Shown here one piece after another: positions 1 to 14,359 of a DNA stretch of 64,000 nucleotides. Under the pieces are notes generated by a model, which was given only the letters and a program-made list of their open reading frames with translations, was not told the DNA's origin and did no database searches. Made by a program: the position numbers and the translations under genes. The DNA is from Hoplostethus atlanticus (Eukaryota > Chordata > Actinopteri > Trachichthyiformes > Trachichthyidae): contig JAXDDX010000328.1 of the NCBI GenBank assembly GCA_034670405.1, positions 112,501 to 176,500 of the forward strand. The letters are read 5' to 3'. Position 1 is the stretch's first letter, and the number at the start of each line of letters is the position of its first letter.

Positions 1-126
1 ACGGAGGTGGTGTGCAAGATAATCAAGAGCTATTCTGAACTGCTTCTCTCTGAGCTGGTGCCACATTATCTAACAAGTTAGGTGATGGATCACACCCTCT
101 ACCTCAAAAATAACTAGTGTCAGTAT

Positions 127-128
<2 letters not shown>

Positions 129-183
<55 letters not shown>
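129..183. repeat. (CA)n microsatellite
   Basis: An almost pure CA run of about 27 units, ending in ACATACACAG. It is the first of more than thirty similar tracts in the window. Confidence 0.95.
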
Positions 184-188
<5 letters not shown>

Positions 189-288
189 AGCCCTCTCTAC
201 ACTTTATACACAAATGATGCTTCTGTGAAAGGTTAATCATGTGACAAATAGGAAAGGAAAGTTAGTTAAGATGTTTGGACACCACTGA

Positions 289-561
289 GACTACGTCCAC
301 ACTAAACCGTTTAAATTTGAAAACGGGTCAAAAAGCTCGTCGTCCACACTAGAACACCAAGGACGAGAGGACGGGGAGGCCGGAGCGGCCGGCTGGCTCA
401 CGGCTGGATGAAGTGACAGTCAAGCAGTGAAACGTTAGCGATTTAAAATTGATCCACTTGTAAGAGCGTTTTTGGAAACCTCTGTCTTGGGGGGTTAAAA
501 AGTAAAGTGGATGGGATAAGTATGCGTTTTCAGATTTAAACGGCTTAGTGTGGACGTAGCC
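289..561. mobile_element. Short inverted-repeat DNA transposon (MITE)
   Basis: The two ends are imperfect inverted repeats of about 35 bases: the left begins GACTACGTCCACACTAAACC and the right end read on the minus strand begins GGCTACGTCCACACTAAGCC. Both ends are followed by TGA (286-288 and 562-564), which fits a 3-bp target duplication. At 273 bp there is no room for a transposase, so this is a non-autonomous element. The 3-bp duplication would suit a PIF/Harbinger-like family, but that assignment is inference. The open frame on the minus strand here is incidental. Confidence 0.7.
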
Positions 562-830
562 TGAGGCAGACAAAACATACAATTATAGCAGCTAAGGCAT
601 GAGCGTGATAGCTACAACACAACTCTAGGACAGGAGGAAGGTCCCACGGTGCGTTTGTGACGATGACATATAGACCTGATTAATTATCAATTTATATGAA
701 TGTGATCTCAACTCTCCGGCTTCCTAGCTGAGCAGCTGCCTTCATCAGTGTGCTCTTTTATACAAAGCTAGAGTATGTGTTGTTTTATGACAAAAAAAGA
801 TTTCTATACGTATATATATATATATATAGA

Positions 831-2061
831 CACTACCGCTCAAAGGTTTGGGGTCACTTAGAAATGTCCTTATTTTTGAAAGAAAAGCAAATTTTTTTTC
901 AATTAAAATAACTTTAAATTGATCAGAAATACAGTCTAGACATTGTTAATGTGGTAAATGACTATTATAGCTGGAAACGGCTGATTTGTAATGGAATGTC
1001 TGCATAGGAGTACAGAGGCCCATTTTCAGCAACCATCACTCCTGTGTTCCAATGGCACATTGTGTTAGCTAATCCAAGCTTATCGTGTCATTGAAAACTG
1101 TTGTGCTGATTAAAGAAGCAATAACATTGGCCTTCCTTAGGCTAGTTGAGTATCTGGAGCATCAGCATTTGAACTTTCTTCTGAAACTCGTCAGTCTATT
1201 CTTGTTCTGAGAAATGAAGGCTATTCCATGCAAGAAATTTCCAAGAAACTGGAGACCTCATACAACGCTGTGTAATACTCCCTTCACAGAACAGCACAAA
1301 CTGGCTCTAACCAGAATAGAAAGAGAAGGGAGGCCCCGGTGCACAACTGAGCAAGAGGACAAGTACATCAGAGTCTCTAGTTTGATAAACAGACGCCTCA
1401 CAGGTCCTCAACTGGCAGCTTCATTAAATGGTACCCGCAAAACACCAGTCCCAACGTCAACAGTGAAGAGGACTCCAGGATGCTGGCCTTCTAGGCAGAG
1501 TAGCAAAGAAAAAGCCATATCTGAGACTGGCCAATAAAAGGAAAAGATTAAGATGGACAAACAACTATTTAGGGAAGAAGCAGTCAGCTGGTATTCTGTC
1601 TATAATGGAGTAGTCAGCGCAGTCACCAGATCTCAACCCTATTGAGCTGTTGTGGGAGCAGCTTGACCGTATGATACGTAAGAAGTGCCCAGATCTCAAC
1701 CCTATTGAGCTGTTGTGGGAGCAGCTTGACCGTATGATACGTAAGAAGTGCCCATCAAGCCAATCCAACTTGTGGGAGGTGCTTCAGGAAGCATGGGGTG
1801 ACATTTCTTCAGATTACCTCAACAAATTGACAGCTAGAATGCCAAAAGTCTGCAAGGCTGTAATTGCTGCAAATGGAGCATTCTTTGACCAAAGTTTGAA
1901 GGACAAAATGATTATTTCAAGTAAAAATCATTATTTCTAACCTTGTCAATGTCTTGACTATATTTTTTATTCATTTTGCAACTCATTTGATGAATAAAAG
2001 TGTGAGTTTTCATGGAAAAAATTAAATTATCTGGGTGACACCAAACTTTTGAGCGGTAGTG
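831..2061 (+). mobile_element. Tc1-like transposon, catalytic core deleted
   Basis: Terminal inverted repeats begin CACTACCGCTCAAA at the left and mirror as TTTGAGCGGTAGTG at the right, and both sides are flanked by TA-rich DNA as expected for Tc1 target choice. Inside, plus-strand sequence from about 1214 encodes the N-terminal helix-turn-helix region of a Tc1 transposase (AKKL-like and GRPRCTTEQ-like segments). From about 1630 it encodes the C-terminal part with the PDLNPIELLWEQ motif around the third acidic position. The part carrying the first two catalytic aspartates is missing between about 1555 and 1626, and stops and frameshifts occur. A 63-bp block (about 1628-1690 and 1691-1753) is tandemly repeated in frame. 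The element cannot move by itself. Confidence 0.88.
1628..1753 (+). repeat. In-frame 63-bp tandem duplication inside the Tc1 remnant
   Basis: The block starting AGATCTCAACCCTATTGAGC occurs twice in direct succession, with periods starting at 1628 and 1691. It repeats 21 codons covering the PDLNPIELLWEQLDRMIRK segment of the transposase. The two copies show no mismatch. Confidence 0.85.
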
Positions 2062-2567
2062 TATATATATATATACACATCATTATATGAACCCAGAAGT
2101 GTGATGTTGTCAAAACATGTGAAGAGGATTATGGGGGATTAAAATCACAGCTAAGATTTATAATTCAAGTTAAATTTTCACAATAATACAACTTATGGTT
2201 ACTTATACTTTTGCTTTCTTTTATTAATTAAAGACCATTTGATTTGTATACCACACCATGACAAAGTCTCATGGTGCCCAGGTACAGAGAAGTGAAATGC
2301 CTCACTTCCAGTTAACCTGGCTGAATTTGACCCTTAATGATGACACTGCTGTGGTGGCTGTGCCGTTGTAAAAAAGATAAAAAACTATATGTGTGTATGT
2401 GCAGGCATTTATGTGCATGTGCACTGACAAACATAATAAATGAAACACAAAAGGCATTGTAATACAAATCTGTTTATTGATGTTCTTTTATTTGTCTTAC
2501 TTCAACAAAGCTAATTCCATGCATTTCAGCTAAAATAAAGAAGGGATGTGTACACCTTGAATACTAC

Positions 2568-2608
<41 letters not shown>

Positions 2609-2718
2609 ACACACAAAACCACAGGCTTCACAGGGTAGTTATCTGGGTGCAACATTGGGGTAGTGTGACCAAGCAGAGGCGCCTTAGCTCATCAGCAGAA
2701 TAAGGGGGGGGGGTTAGG

Positions 2719-2773
<55 letters not shown>

Positions 2774-4223
2774 GTGTGTGCGTGTGTGTGTGCGTGTGTG
2801 TGTGTGAGGATGTGGAGAGTGTGGGGGGGCAGGATTCGGGGTGGAAGGAGCACAGCCGGGCAGAGAGATAAGAAGTTGTGGGATTGCAGTCGAGAGAGAA
2901 AAAAAGCAAAGAGAAAACAGATGGATATGTAGAGAGAGAGAGAGTGTGTGTGTGTGTGTGTGCAAGTGTGTGTGCTTATGTGTTTATGTGTTTGTCTTTG
3001 TCTGCATCACTAATTCATTGTGATACTTCCATTATTACAATTTTGGGCAGAAAGCTATACTCCTACTACATGATAATAATGACAGTTTATTCCTATTGGA
3101 GGTTTAAAAACAACTCAGTTACACTCATAATTTACACCGTTTTTTAATGTTTGGGTTTTGAATGAACTTTTCTTGAATATAAATATGTTACTCACAAAAC
3201 ATAATGTTCATAGTCAACAACCAGCTTACAAATGTGACATTTGTCATTGATGTAAACAAAAGGTAACCCTGTTTTATTGGTTTTGAGCATTCGTTCAAAT
3301 AAAAAACAAAGGAACAGAGGAGGCTATCATTGAACTGCATCTCTTTGGACACATTCACTTACTTAATGTAGCGTCTTGTCAATTCACAGCTTAAATTGCA
3401 GCCAGCTTGATAACACCTCATGTACAGCGTGTCACAGTTTCACTTTATATATCATTTCCAAACACAGCTCTGATAAATGGTTAAAGCTTCTTTTATTATT
3501 CTCTAGAAAATGAGTTAATAATGTACACCCGACATGTTCAGCCCTTATCCACTCACCACGTACCATCTGCTGGGTGCAGCTCTCTACCTTTCCTTTATCA
3601 TGGAGGCCGTTGGTAGGGGATTCCCAATTCCTTCCAGAATCTCTCCAGGATGAGAAATCCAGCAAAAGCTACAGAAAAGGCTGCAGGCGAAGGATCGATA
3701 ATGGATGGATCATGTTTCTATGAGGACAAACGACACATTAGAGAGAGGAGCGAAGCCCTAATGCCACGCCAGATAAAACAGATATCCAAATCAGCTGTGG
3801 AGATTGATGTCAAGCCAGCGCATGCGTGTACATACAGTCACCACAAATACACAGACACACATTCATGTAGAGAAACACACACACACACACACACACACAC
3901 ACTGATATACACAGACACACACATATATATGTATATGTACATGCACAAATAAACACACATGCACAGACATACATATGTACCCATATACACAACACACATA
4001 CACACACAGAACAGGCTGTTTCACACCTGCCTTACACATACACTTACAATGATGCTTGAACAAGGTGAGAATCAACATAGCAAATCTGTTTTCACACACA
4101 TTTTCTTCGAAACAAACATTCACATCGACTCACCACACACACCCACTCAGCTGATGCATGCAACATTTCTTTCTGTGGCAAAAATATGTTTTCTGTCTCT
4201 TTGTCTTCACACATTTACACACA

Positions 4224-4268
<45 letters not shown>

Positions 4269-5826
4269 CCTGATAAAAAAATATCCTTATTCCCGTTTCC
4301 TCAGGTAAAGCTTGATTTTCTCCTCACACACAGACAGACTTACGCACACTTGTAGAGTGGACATATGGCCAGTGAAAACCAATGGAAGCGAGATGAGAGA
4401 GCGTCTGAGGAAAAGAGAAGCAGGAGTTATGCAAAGGGCTTCACACGACACGACTGCGTCACGCGATCAGCACGTCATTCACAGTAAAATTAGAGGCAAT
4501 ACTTGCACTGCAATCAAATCTGCTGCCTGCTGCCTTTTCGGATTGTGATCAGTGGTGGTCTTTTAGTAGAGAAAATCAACTTGAACGTGCATTGTGCATT
4601 GCAGTCTTATGTGTGTGCATGTGTGTGTGTGTGTGTGTGTGTGTGAGCATTGGGGGTACATTCAATTTAAATCACATTCTGAGAACCCATGGGCCTACAT
4701 CAGACACTCACACATAGCCAAATGTGTGAGACGCAGGCATACACACACACATACACACACACACCGTGTCGTAAACAAAGGATCCTGTGGGAGGAAGTGT
4801 GAAGGAGGGAAAGTACCTTAACAAGACAACAACAACAGCAGAGCTGCTGGGAGTGACAGCTGCGCACTTAGAGACATGAGGGATCACCTCTGTACCATGA
4901 CAACAAACACTGAACCTCGTAGCACTGCTGCTTCTTCTGAACCTGGTAGGACTGCCCATAAAGCAGTCAGAGGCTACAGCGCCTACAGGCTGTCTTCCAC
5001 TCAGAGCAAAGAGGTTCTCACACACCATGTAGAGTAAAGACCTGGTTCTGAAACTGCTGAACTCATTTTTGACCTCACTGATCCTCCTGTACAATTACTG
5101 TAAAAGGTAACAAAAAATAGACTAGGAAAAGCCTCCAGTAGCACAAGAGTTCATAGATTTACATAGTGAACTGATGTTTGTTTCAAGTGGCATGCCAGCT
5201 TTGAAGAAGCACCAGAATGCAGATTCTCTATGAATTGCTGTATATTGTACAGTTTATCCGAGAATCTATTCAACCTATTCTATTCTACAGCCGGTGTATA
5301 TGCCGTTAAATCATATTTCAGAAAGTTGTCTCAAATTTTCTATTTTATTCATTGAATTTTTGACACAACCTTGCTGCTTTGCCCTTTAACACTTTTATTT
5401 CTCAGTAAAGAGGCCCCGTTCTTTTGAGGGTGTGATAGGAGCAAACAGCCCTGCCCGACTCCACCCATCCTCAGCAGAAACCACACAGACACAAAGACAC
5501 ACACACACACACATGCACACACACACACAGTATCTGACCACAGTAGTTACCTCTCTTGACCACAAGTGACCCCAATCAAACTTATACCAGGCCCATCCCA
5601 TGGCCACACCTACAGACACAATGCTGGCCCAGCCTGCTGTTACGTAACAGGAAGGAAATAGTAATGTATGCAATAGTAGCAGTAACATTCATCTTGCTCT
5701 TCACAGACACACACTGTGGACAATCATTATTTACTAGGTATCTGAGTGACCTGTTGACTAGCAGTGTATATGTTACAGATTAATTTCTCAGTGTGGCCTT
5801 GACAAGCAAAAGTTGCTATGTGAGTT

Positions 5827-5869
<43 letters not shown>

Positions 5870-7268
5870 CACACTCACACACACACAGTGTACAAACAGA
5901 CACGCACACCTGCTTCGGTGGGAAATCACCCCAAATGGGCAGGACCTGAGATAAATTGATCATTCAGTGTAATAAAAAAAAAGGTAGCACAGTAAATACG
6001 ATACAATGATAAAAGAAGTTAGCTTGTAGGAAACCCCCTGAGGAGGAATTACAGAGTTACATGTAACTGTAGCACCGCGGCCGTCTCAAAGCGTAGAGGT
6101 ATTTGGCTTGGCTCTGCTGTCTTGATATTATGGCCTGGCAAGTTGGCCAGGTGAGTTGTAAAGTACAGGTGCACAGCCTTCTGGACAGATAACACAGGGA
6201 GGGGGCGTTTTCCGACACACACACACACACAAGCACACACACACGCAAGCACACACACATCAAGATACACAACCGGGTGTCATGCAATTTTATCATCCAG
6301 GATGATGTTACATTTTCTAAAGGGGATCTCTCACCTGCAAAGAATCACATAAAGATAACTACTCCCAACTCTTTGTAATTTGTTTTAAAAAAGAAATGAC
6401 TTGTATTAAAGACCTGTTTATTACGTGACACAGTACTTCAGTAGTAAAACTGTAATAAATGGATAATAAAGATCAATCCTGTGTTTGAGCCTGTTGTTGG
6501 TCTTGTGTGTGCGTAAAAAACATACATAGAACCATTTAGACTTTTCAGATGAGGAACACTGACTGAGTTACAGAGACGTTTACTGGTTACCGATCCTAAA
6601 GGTATGACTCCTGTGTTGACTCGGTGTCGAGTGCCCCTTCTGAAGCCTGAGATGTGAGAGGGCACAGAGAACAGGGTGTTCCTGAAGCCAGAGACAGGCG
6701 TTGTCTGGGAGGGCATGGTGGGGATTGCACAACAGGAAACACACAGGGCCTTGGTAACTTGCACGCACACACACGCACTCACACGCACGCACACACACAC
6801 ACACACACTCATACACTAAGTGTGTGGGCATGTTGGGTGCAGAGAGGGTCTAGAGATGGGTTAGAAAGAGAGAGGCAGTGTGCGTGTGCATGTGGGTGTG
6901 AGTGTAAGTGGTGTGTGTGTGTGTGTGTGTGTGTGTTTCACACCAAAAGAGCCCCCTATGCGTCCCTCTGATGCTCTTTATTTCTCTATGCACCTCAGTG
7001 AGCGTGTGTAGAGGTAGAAGACCCATGATGTGCCATGGTGATCGCAGTACGGTTGTTGGTGCTGAGGCTGTTAGCTGGTTGGCTGTAGGTCACTCTGCAG
7101 GATCAACAGGTATGGAAGGAGGGAGGGAGGAGAGAAAAAAAAAACTCATCAACACAAACAAGGGAGAGATAGCAAGGCATAGGCAAGGCAACATCATAGG
7201 GGAAAGAAAGGAAGAACTTGATGAACAAGTGCACATGGAGATGGATGAGTCTCTCTCTCTCACACACA

Positions 7269-7302
<34 letters not shown>

Positions 7303-10300
7303 CCACTCAGAGCAGTCTTTCCTGTGAATCCGGGACAGGTTTGGACACGCACGGTGGCCTATGGCGACGTACACGCATACAGTACACACACGTTCAACCG
7401 GTCAGGCAGCACTTAGTGTAACACTTCATCGGTAACATGATAGGGAAGAAAAGAAAGGTGAGCAGGAGGATGAGGGAGAGAGAAAAATGGTAACGGCGGT
7501 GATAGTGTGATGAGAGAGTTATTGTTCTAGTTGTTTCAGTGACAGCACATTGCCCATCCTGGTGTTTAAATGGGACAGTTAACTGACTGGTGCTGCTGCC
7601 CGTCTGCCTCTCTGCCTGTTGTGTTCTATTATATTATCCATTGACTGGTTTGTACACAATTGTGCACAAAAATGCACGAAAAAAAAAAAAAAAGACAGAA
7701 ATATTTATGTCTTATGATTGTTTATATAATGCTGCCAGGCTATTTTCTACAAATCTATTGCTTTGTTTAGTTATAAGAAGTGTCCCCCCCTGCTAGCCAC
7801 CTAGCTGCTATTAAACTGCCTTGGCTCTCTATTGTTGCTTGGCTTGTAGTGTTTGTTGTTTTCAGTGTTCAAGGTACGCTATGTTCTTTGGAGGTGGATG
7901 AAAATGACAATTTCAAAGTTTAACCGACGTCTTAAGAAGATAAACGCTTTCTCAGTCTCAAGGCCTGGCACTAGCTGTGGTCCGCGAGGGGTTGCCAGGC
8001 TGTTCCTGCACTGGCTAGCTTAAGCCAAACTTCCTCTTGTGTAGGAAAAAGACAGGAAAGTTGATGCCGCTGACAACTGCACATTCAAAATCTGCTGCTT
8101 TTCTTTCTTTATCCATTAGACTAACAACACACATAAGCAAAATCATGAGCATTCGCTTTTGTCAACACAAAATCCAAAATCGTATATATGTTACCTTTAA
8201 AAGAACTAATGCTGCAATGTTATGAGTAGTGAAGTGAAGCTGTAACCTACTGTGTTATACTTAATGTTCCCCAACACTACTGGGGGTTGCAGTGACATTG
8301 GTTGCTGGGCTGTGAGGTTATGTGGTCTGTGAAGCCAAAGACATTGAGAAACACTGGGCTTGCGTATGGCTTTATCCTTGTAATAATGTGGAACTTGCTT
8401 GCTGTGGTATGGGGGGGGGGGGGGGGTGGGGGTGGGGGATATTGGAACAGGATGTAGCTGTGCAAACGCCTTAGTGCTTCTTTAGCTAGTGTTTGCACAA
8501 GAGATGAAGTAGCCAAAAACCAGATCCTTTACTGTAAGCCTCAGGTCCGTAATGTAGCCCTGGTGGGGACTTTACCACAACCTCTCTGTCGTCCTGTCTA
8601 AGAAAAGGAGGAGAAAGTACCACTAGATAAAAATCTCAGTTTGGGGTTTACTTTGTCATAATATAGACCCTGAGGCACTATCAAAACAAGACACCTTTTC
8701 ATCCAGGACATCTGATTGGATGAATTGGCAAGCACTGGAATGCAAAAATATGCAAAAGACATGCAAAGACTTAGTCAGCACTGTGATGGAAAATTTGTTC
8801 TGGGCAGAGAGTCAACTCTGCACTAGTCTGAGTGTGTGTGTGTGTGTGTGTTTTATGACATAATGTTTGTCCGATTTACCAACCTATACATTGATAACTT
8901 CTCTACCCACATGCCAACAACTCACTGACACACAACAATGGCCATACATGAGCCACAAACACCGACAGAGATATTTTCTTATTTAATATACCGCAGCAAA
9001 ATGGAAGCTAAATAAATACTCAAGAGAAATGGCCACAGTTGATGTTTGAGATGCTTTCAAATTAAAAGTATATATACAGCCTGTAAATGAAATGAAATGA
9101 AATAAAATGAAAATAAATGAAATTTTATATAAAAAAATATGTTATTTGTCTCAAGGCGTCGATTATAATCCCTGAGTGAATTATACTGCGTTGCTTTTTA
9201 ATCTTTCTTCATTAGTAAAATATTGTAAATATGATTCTGCATCGTGGGAAACGAGGATGGCCCTTTTGGACTTTTGGTCGTTACAATAATTGTCCTTTCC
9301 ACAGAGAGGTCAGAGGTCAGGGAAAGCTACAGGTATGTGCTGCAGCTGTTATGGGTTCAGGATCTTTGTTGAAACTTGAAGGAGAGCGAGTTGAGTGAAT
9401 GCTTGCCAATATGGGGGCTTGAACTCTTATGTAGATTGATTAGACCCAACATATAGATTTAAGGTCTAATAAACTACTTACATTCTTACTTGTAAGCTCA
9501 TAATAACTGTCTGATGTATTTTCCTTAAAAGAGCAGGAGGGGGTGGTGAAGGAAAGAAATCCCTCCAGATCCAACTGATTAATGAAACCAAAGAACAGGT
9601 TGGACAGCAGTGACTTTAAGGAACAAAGAGAAGGAGGAAAGCATGGAGGGGGTGGATGGAAGAGCAGGACAAGTTAGCAGAAAGAGAGTTGCATCACCGG
9701 CAGTGCCAGGTACATCATTTGAGACGCCAGTGGCAGCGGCAAGGCAGGCATCAGTTCTACCACGCCTGGCCTATGTGTGTTTGTGTGTCTGTGTGTGTCT
9801 CAGTGGTTGGGGTATTTCAATGACAAAGGCTGCGCATTTGAGACCCACTGATAAAATGCTTGACCTCTTCTTACACTGACCTGGGATCGTGGTATGACCA
9901 CAGGGCATTAAAGGCCCGTTTCCAGGCTGAACACAGTCCAGTAGAAAGTAGGAAAGCCTTGAGGTCCGGGGAGGACCAGCTCAATAAATCACCTTCACAC
10001 TGATGCCTATCTAGGGGTTTTTCTCATGAGGCTCTTCCTTAAGCCGTCTGAGTTTATGTCTGCCTGCCTGCATCTCTCTGTGGGAGTCTGTAAAAACCAG
10101 TCACTCAACCCCACCCCCTTCCAAGCCAGCCGCCAGTCCATGACACCCTCACATTCACCAAAACATGTTTTCCCATGCTGCTCTATCTCACTTTCACCTT
10201 TGCTGCCTTTATTACCTGGACCGAAAAATGCCGGAGGTTTTCTCGTGGGAAACTCTTGGAGTGGTATGTTGCTCCGTGAGCAGCGAGTGAGACTGGAATC

Positions 10301-11180
10301 CTGTTTTTCTGGGTCCTGTCTCACTCCCTGTTCTGCGCTCCCATCCTGGGCTCGGCGTTCCGATCGGCATCATGTCAGGACTCGTAGCGATGTTTGCAAA
10401 CTCACTTGTTCTTGCTCAGCTGGATCGTGGAGTTGTGATTCCTCAGAGCTACAGTGCAGCTGTTTACTCAAGTAACCTGGTTTTGGGTCAGCGTAAATGT
10501 CATAACTTGGTTTGAATTAGTAATAACAGTAATAGGTACGGTATGGTGAACTCACTCTCTGATTAGCAAAAACCTAGCTAAGATGCTTACTCCGATATCA
10601 AATGTGTTACTGTCTCACTCCTTTCACTTTTGGTTTGTCCCATCTGACAAAACATATCAGCATCTTAATATATTATTACTTTCCTCGGTAACTAGTAGTG
10701 TAACAGATTACTATTTCAATTTCAGTAATAATATTACAGTTGCCAATCAGAGAAATAAATCGTTATGTTACGTTTGTTTCGTGCCACACACTGCTACACA
10801 CTGATACTTTTACATTCAGCAGCTGAAAGTATTCCCGTTACTTTGATTTTGTCAATGAGAAAGACAACAAAAATAGCGTGAGTGTAAACTATGTGCAGGT
10901 ACTAAAAGCAAAGTATTATTTGGTAGTATATGGTTATCAGTCACAAGCGAGGTATTTTGAAGTAAGAGGAAACAATTTCTGTTTTTTATTTAGGGGGCAG
11001 TAAGTAATGTTGTTACTTTTGAAATGAATGAAATGAGTAATACATGACATTTTGAGTACATTTTGATGACAACAAAAATCATGGTGTTGAGCAGTACTCA
11101 TCATGTTTTTCCCCTGTATTACAACCTACTATTGCTCAGACATATGTTGCATTTTTGTTACATTTTTATCGATGACCACA
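2062..11180. other. Gene-free, microsatellite-rich intergenic DNA
   Basis: No exon with recognisable protein similarity and credible splice sites was found here. The stretch holds CA/GT tracts at about 2570-2615, 2723-2806, 2946-2962, 3876-3902, 4217-4264, 4615-4645, 5494-5530, 6216-6260, 6762-6808, 6910-6936, 7261-7299 and 8832-8851, and a CT tract at 5831-5866. There is a run of sixteen G at 8411-8426 within a longer G-rich stretch that could form a quadruplex. DNA near 7740-7800 resembles DNA near 50030-50090 (shared GCTAGCCACCTA-type words) and is probably an old dispersed repeat. Long open frames here are readings of these tracts. Confidence 0.6.
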
Positions 11181-11315
11181 GGTCCGCCCCTGACAGCTCA
11201 GTCAGTAGCGCATGACACTCTCAGTCTCAGAATTGTGGGTTCGATCCCCACTTAGTGTCAACCATCACCTTTCTAAGTTATTTTGGATGAAAGCTTCCGC
11301 TAAATGACTGTATGC
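11181..11315 (+). mobile_element. tRNA-derived SINE, diverged copy
   Basis: The head resembles a tRNA gene: an A-box-like segment AGCTCAGTCAGTAGCGCATG and a clear B box GGTTCGATCCCC. The rest is a tail with GGATGAAAGCTTCCGCTAAA, a diverged form of the tail in the SINE at 42786-42920. It lacks cloverleaf complementarity and is followed by unrelated sequence, so it is a SINE and not a working tRNA gene. Confidence 0.75.
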
Positions 11316-11629
11316 TGAATTGCAGCTAAACTGGAGTAACCCCTTCATCAGAGTATGGCCAATATCCCTGTTACTCTGTGTGAATAAACACAGCCACTGA
11401 GACTCTCTCCCTGTCTTTCTTACTCCTCCCTCCAAAAAAATGTATTATGGGAAAGAAACAGGTGGAGGAGTTCCTCTCCTCCTACTTCCTTCCCCATTCC
11501 TCTTCGCCTCTCCTCATTTACCAGAAAGAGAACAGGAAATATGAGTATCTTGCTGACAAGGTAGCAGTTTCCTGTGTGAAAAATTAAATCATACACGCAA
11601 CAGCTTTCCAAGATGCAGCTTTCTGTGTA

Positions 11630-11678
<49 letters not shown>

Positions 11679-12308
11679 ACCTTAAACCCAATCCAGGTTA
11701 TATTAAACGTGTATTGAAAGTCACGCTTGGGTAACACTAGTCTGGATTGTCTCATCCAACATGATGATAACATTTTCCATCAGTCATCTTTAATTAAAAG
11801 AATTAGCTGCTGATGGGTTGTTATTTTGAGAACAATACTACCCTCATCCTTCCTCTGAGCACTTTTGTTTTAACTGTTTACAAAAACAAAAACAAAAAAA
11901 TGTGTGTGTGTGTATGTATATATACATGTATATAAGTGTGTGTATCAGCCATGGTGAGATGGAGACAGCCAATCATACAGTGAAACAAACAGAAAGGAAG
12001 GCAGGCAGGCTGTCAGACGGACGAGTGGAGAAGCCAATGGCCGACCTATCGACCTTTTGCCGGGTAAGCTTAATAAAAAAAAGAAGAAAAATGGAAAGGG
12101 AGGCGGAGAGCAAGAACATGGAGGTCGAGAAAGAGAAACGAAGGCAGGAGAGAACAAGACGACGTAGACTTAGACAGTAACAGACTCACACTGGGATGAC
12201 ACGACGGCTGATGTCCATTTGCATCGTGATGGGGAAGTGTCACACAGACACTAGGAGACGGACATTATTCCCTGGACCGGAGCCTCGCGGCGCTGAATAA
12301 GACAGAAA

Positions 12309-12359
<51 letters not shown>

Positions 12360-13423
12360 GGGAAGAGAGCAGGAAGTGAGCGATATCAGCCGGGGGAAGA
12401 GCATAAGAGAGACGCAGCAAAGCTTCCTGGGTCAGTCGGATACACATGCATGCACACTTACGCCAGTGTGGACTCACACACACATCGTGATGCAAGGGAC
12501 ACGGTGGTGACACAACCGCAACCGCATACACACACACCAACATACATGAGGTGTTTATGGCAGCATGACCACACACTTCAACATTCTTTACTCAAGCTGC
12601 TCTTTCTGATGGTTTGCTTGCTTGCTTGTTTGTCTCTTGGGGTTGGGGTCAGGGTTCTTTCTGTCTTTCCCAAATCGTGGTTTTCGACATTTTGATGTAT
12701 TTTGTGTATTGCACAGTAGACGTAACACAAATTATTTGTATTATGTGCATTAGGTCATCTCTAATACACACGTTTTTTTTTTTTTTCTCAATCAAGATGG
12801 TAGGAAGGATGATGCTCGATAAGAACGGTGTGTGACGGACCATTACACCGTGTTCTTGCTTGGCACACACACACACGCCATGCTCATCATAACTAATGCA
12901 ACTGGTGTACATTTTCATTTTCACCAGTAGAAAGGCCAATCAAGGTCAGATTAGGAGACCTTATGTGAGCATGTGTTGTTAGGAAGTAAAAGGTGAAACT
13001 AAAACGACGGTATTATTTGGGAACCAGTTTGATTGAAAAGGGGAAATCTGTTCATTTTATTATATATTCACCTCATGGAGAATTTGGCATTGGAGGAAGC
13101 TTGACATAGGAAGTACAACAAACAGTATAGGCACTGTTTGTTGTTATCATATTATATTACATTATAGTATTATTTATTTATTATTATCTTATTATATTAC
13201 ATTATGTGTTTCCCCTGCTCTCCTCATCTCAGCAAGATACACACACACACACTCACATGCACATGCACACACTCACACACACACACACATGCACCATGTA
13301 CAAACACACACACCCCCAAGCAAAAGAGGAATTTAACTTTCAATGAGGTGAACAATACTTCACGTATTTTCTTATTACACACTTCCCCTCCTTGTGACAA
13401 CTTCCCTAGAATTTTCACTACCC

Positions 13424-13424
13424 T

Positions 13425-13467
<43 letters not shown>

Positions 13468-13468
13468 A
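13424..13468 (+). repeat. (CTA)n trinucleotide microsatellite
   Basis: About fifteen uninterrupted CTA units, the only long trinucleotide tract in the window. Confidence 0.95.
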
Positions 13469-13507
13469 GCCTGCATATGAATGGAGAAAAACAAACACAC
13501 ACGCACG

Positions 13508-13549
<42 letters not shown>

Positions 13550-14320
13550 GAGGGAGGGGGAGATGTTTTGCAACTGGAAAGAGGAAGGTATATGTGTCAC
13601 TATTTGTCACTCATTCTTTTGTGATGCAACATTGGCTATTCACTGAAGACTTACACACACACACACGCACGCATGCACACACACACACACAGGTTTTCTT
13701 CATCATTTATCCAATCTTGTATGCAAAATCTCAAAACCAGGGTAAATCTTCATTACAAAAAAAGTCTAAGTTGCCATGGGAGTGGGGGTCAAAAAGGGAA
13801 AAGAGGGCAAGATAGAACATGCAAGTAAGAAACTCTGTGTCTCTATGCTCACACACACACACACACACACACTGACCCACCCCACTGTGTACACCCACCT
13901 CTTCCTCCGTCCACCTCGCTGGCACATCATATTTGCATAGATATTTGCCAGTCAAATGGGATCCATGTGAGAGTGGGAGTGTCGCCGCGGAGAGCAAACT
14001 CCCTCAGAATTCCCCTCAGTTAGGAGACTCCCATCTCACTTCCAAGAACCAGGTCAGGTGGAATAGTGAGCGCCTTGCAGTATGTCGAATAACCTTGTCA
14101 TCACGTTTGACGCTCTATCATAGCTTAATGGGATTTTTCGGCGCTATCGGGTGAAAACCTCGTATCTCCAAATTGTCAAGTTTTCAGGAACTATGAAAAA
14201 CATTCTTGCTCTTAGCTTGACCTCTGTGCATTTTGGAGTTTATCCACTGAGAGGTTTTCATAAGCTCATGAAGTCAGACAATTTTTTCTTAACCCCTAGA
14301 GGTTAACACAGACATGCATG

Positions 14321-14359
<39 letters not shown>

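Noticed and set aside
13204..13815. 203-codon plus-strand open frame
   Set aside because: It consists mostly of CA and CTA repeats read as histidine/threonine and tyrosine runs.
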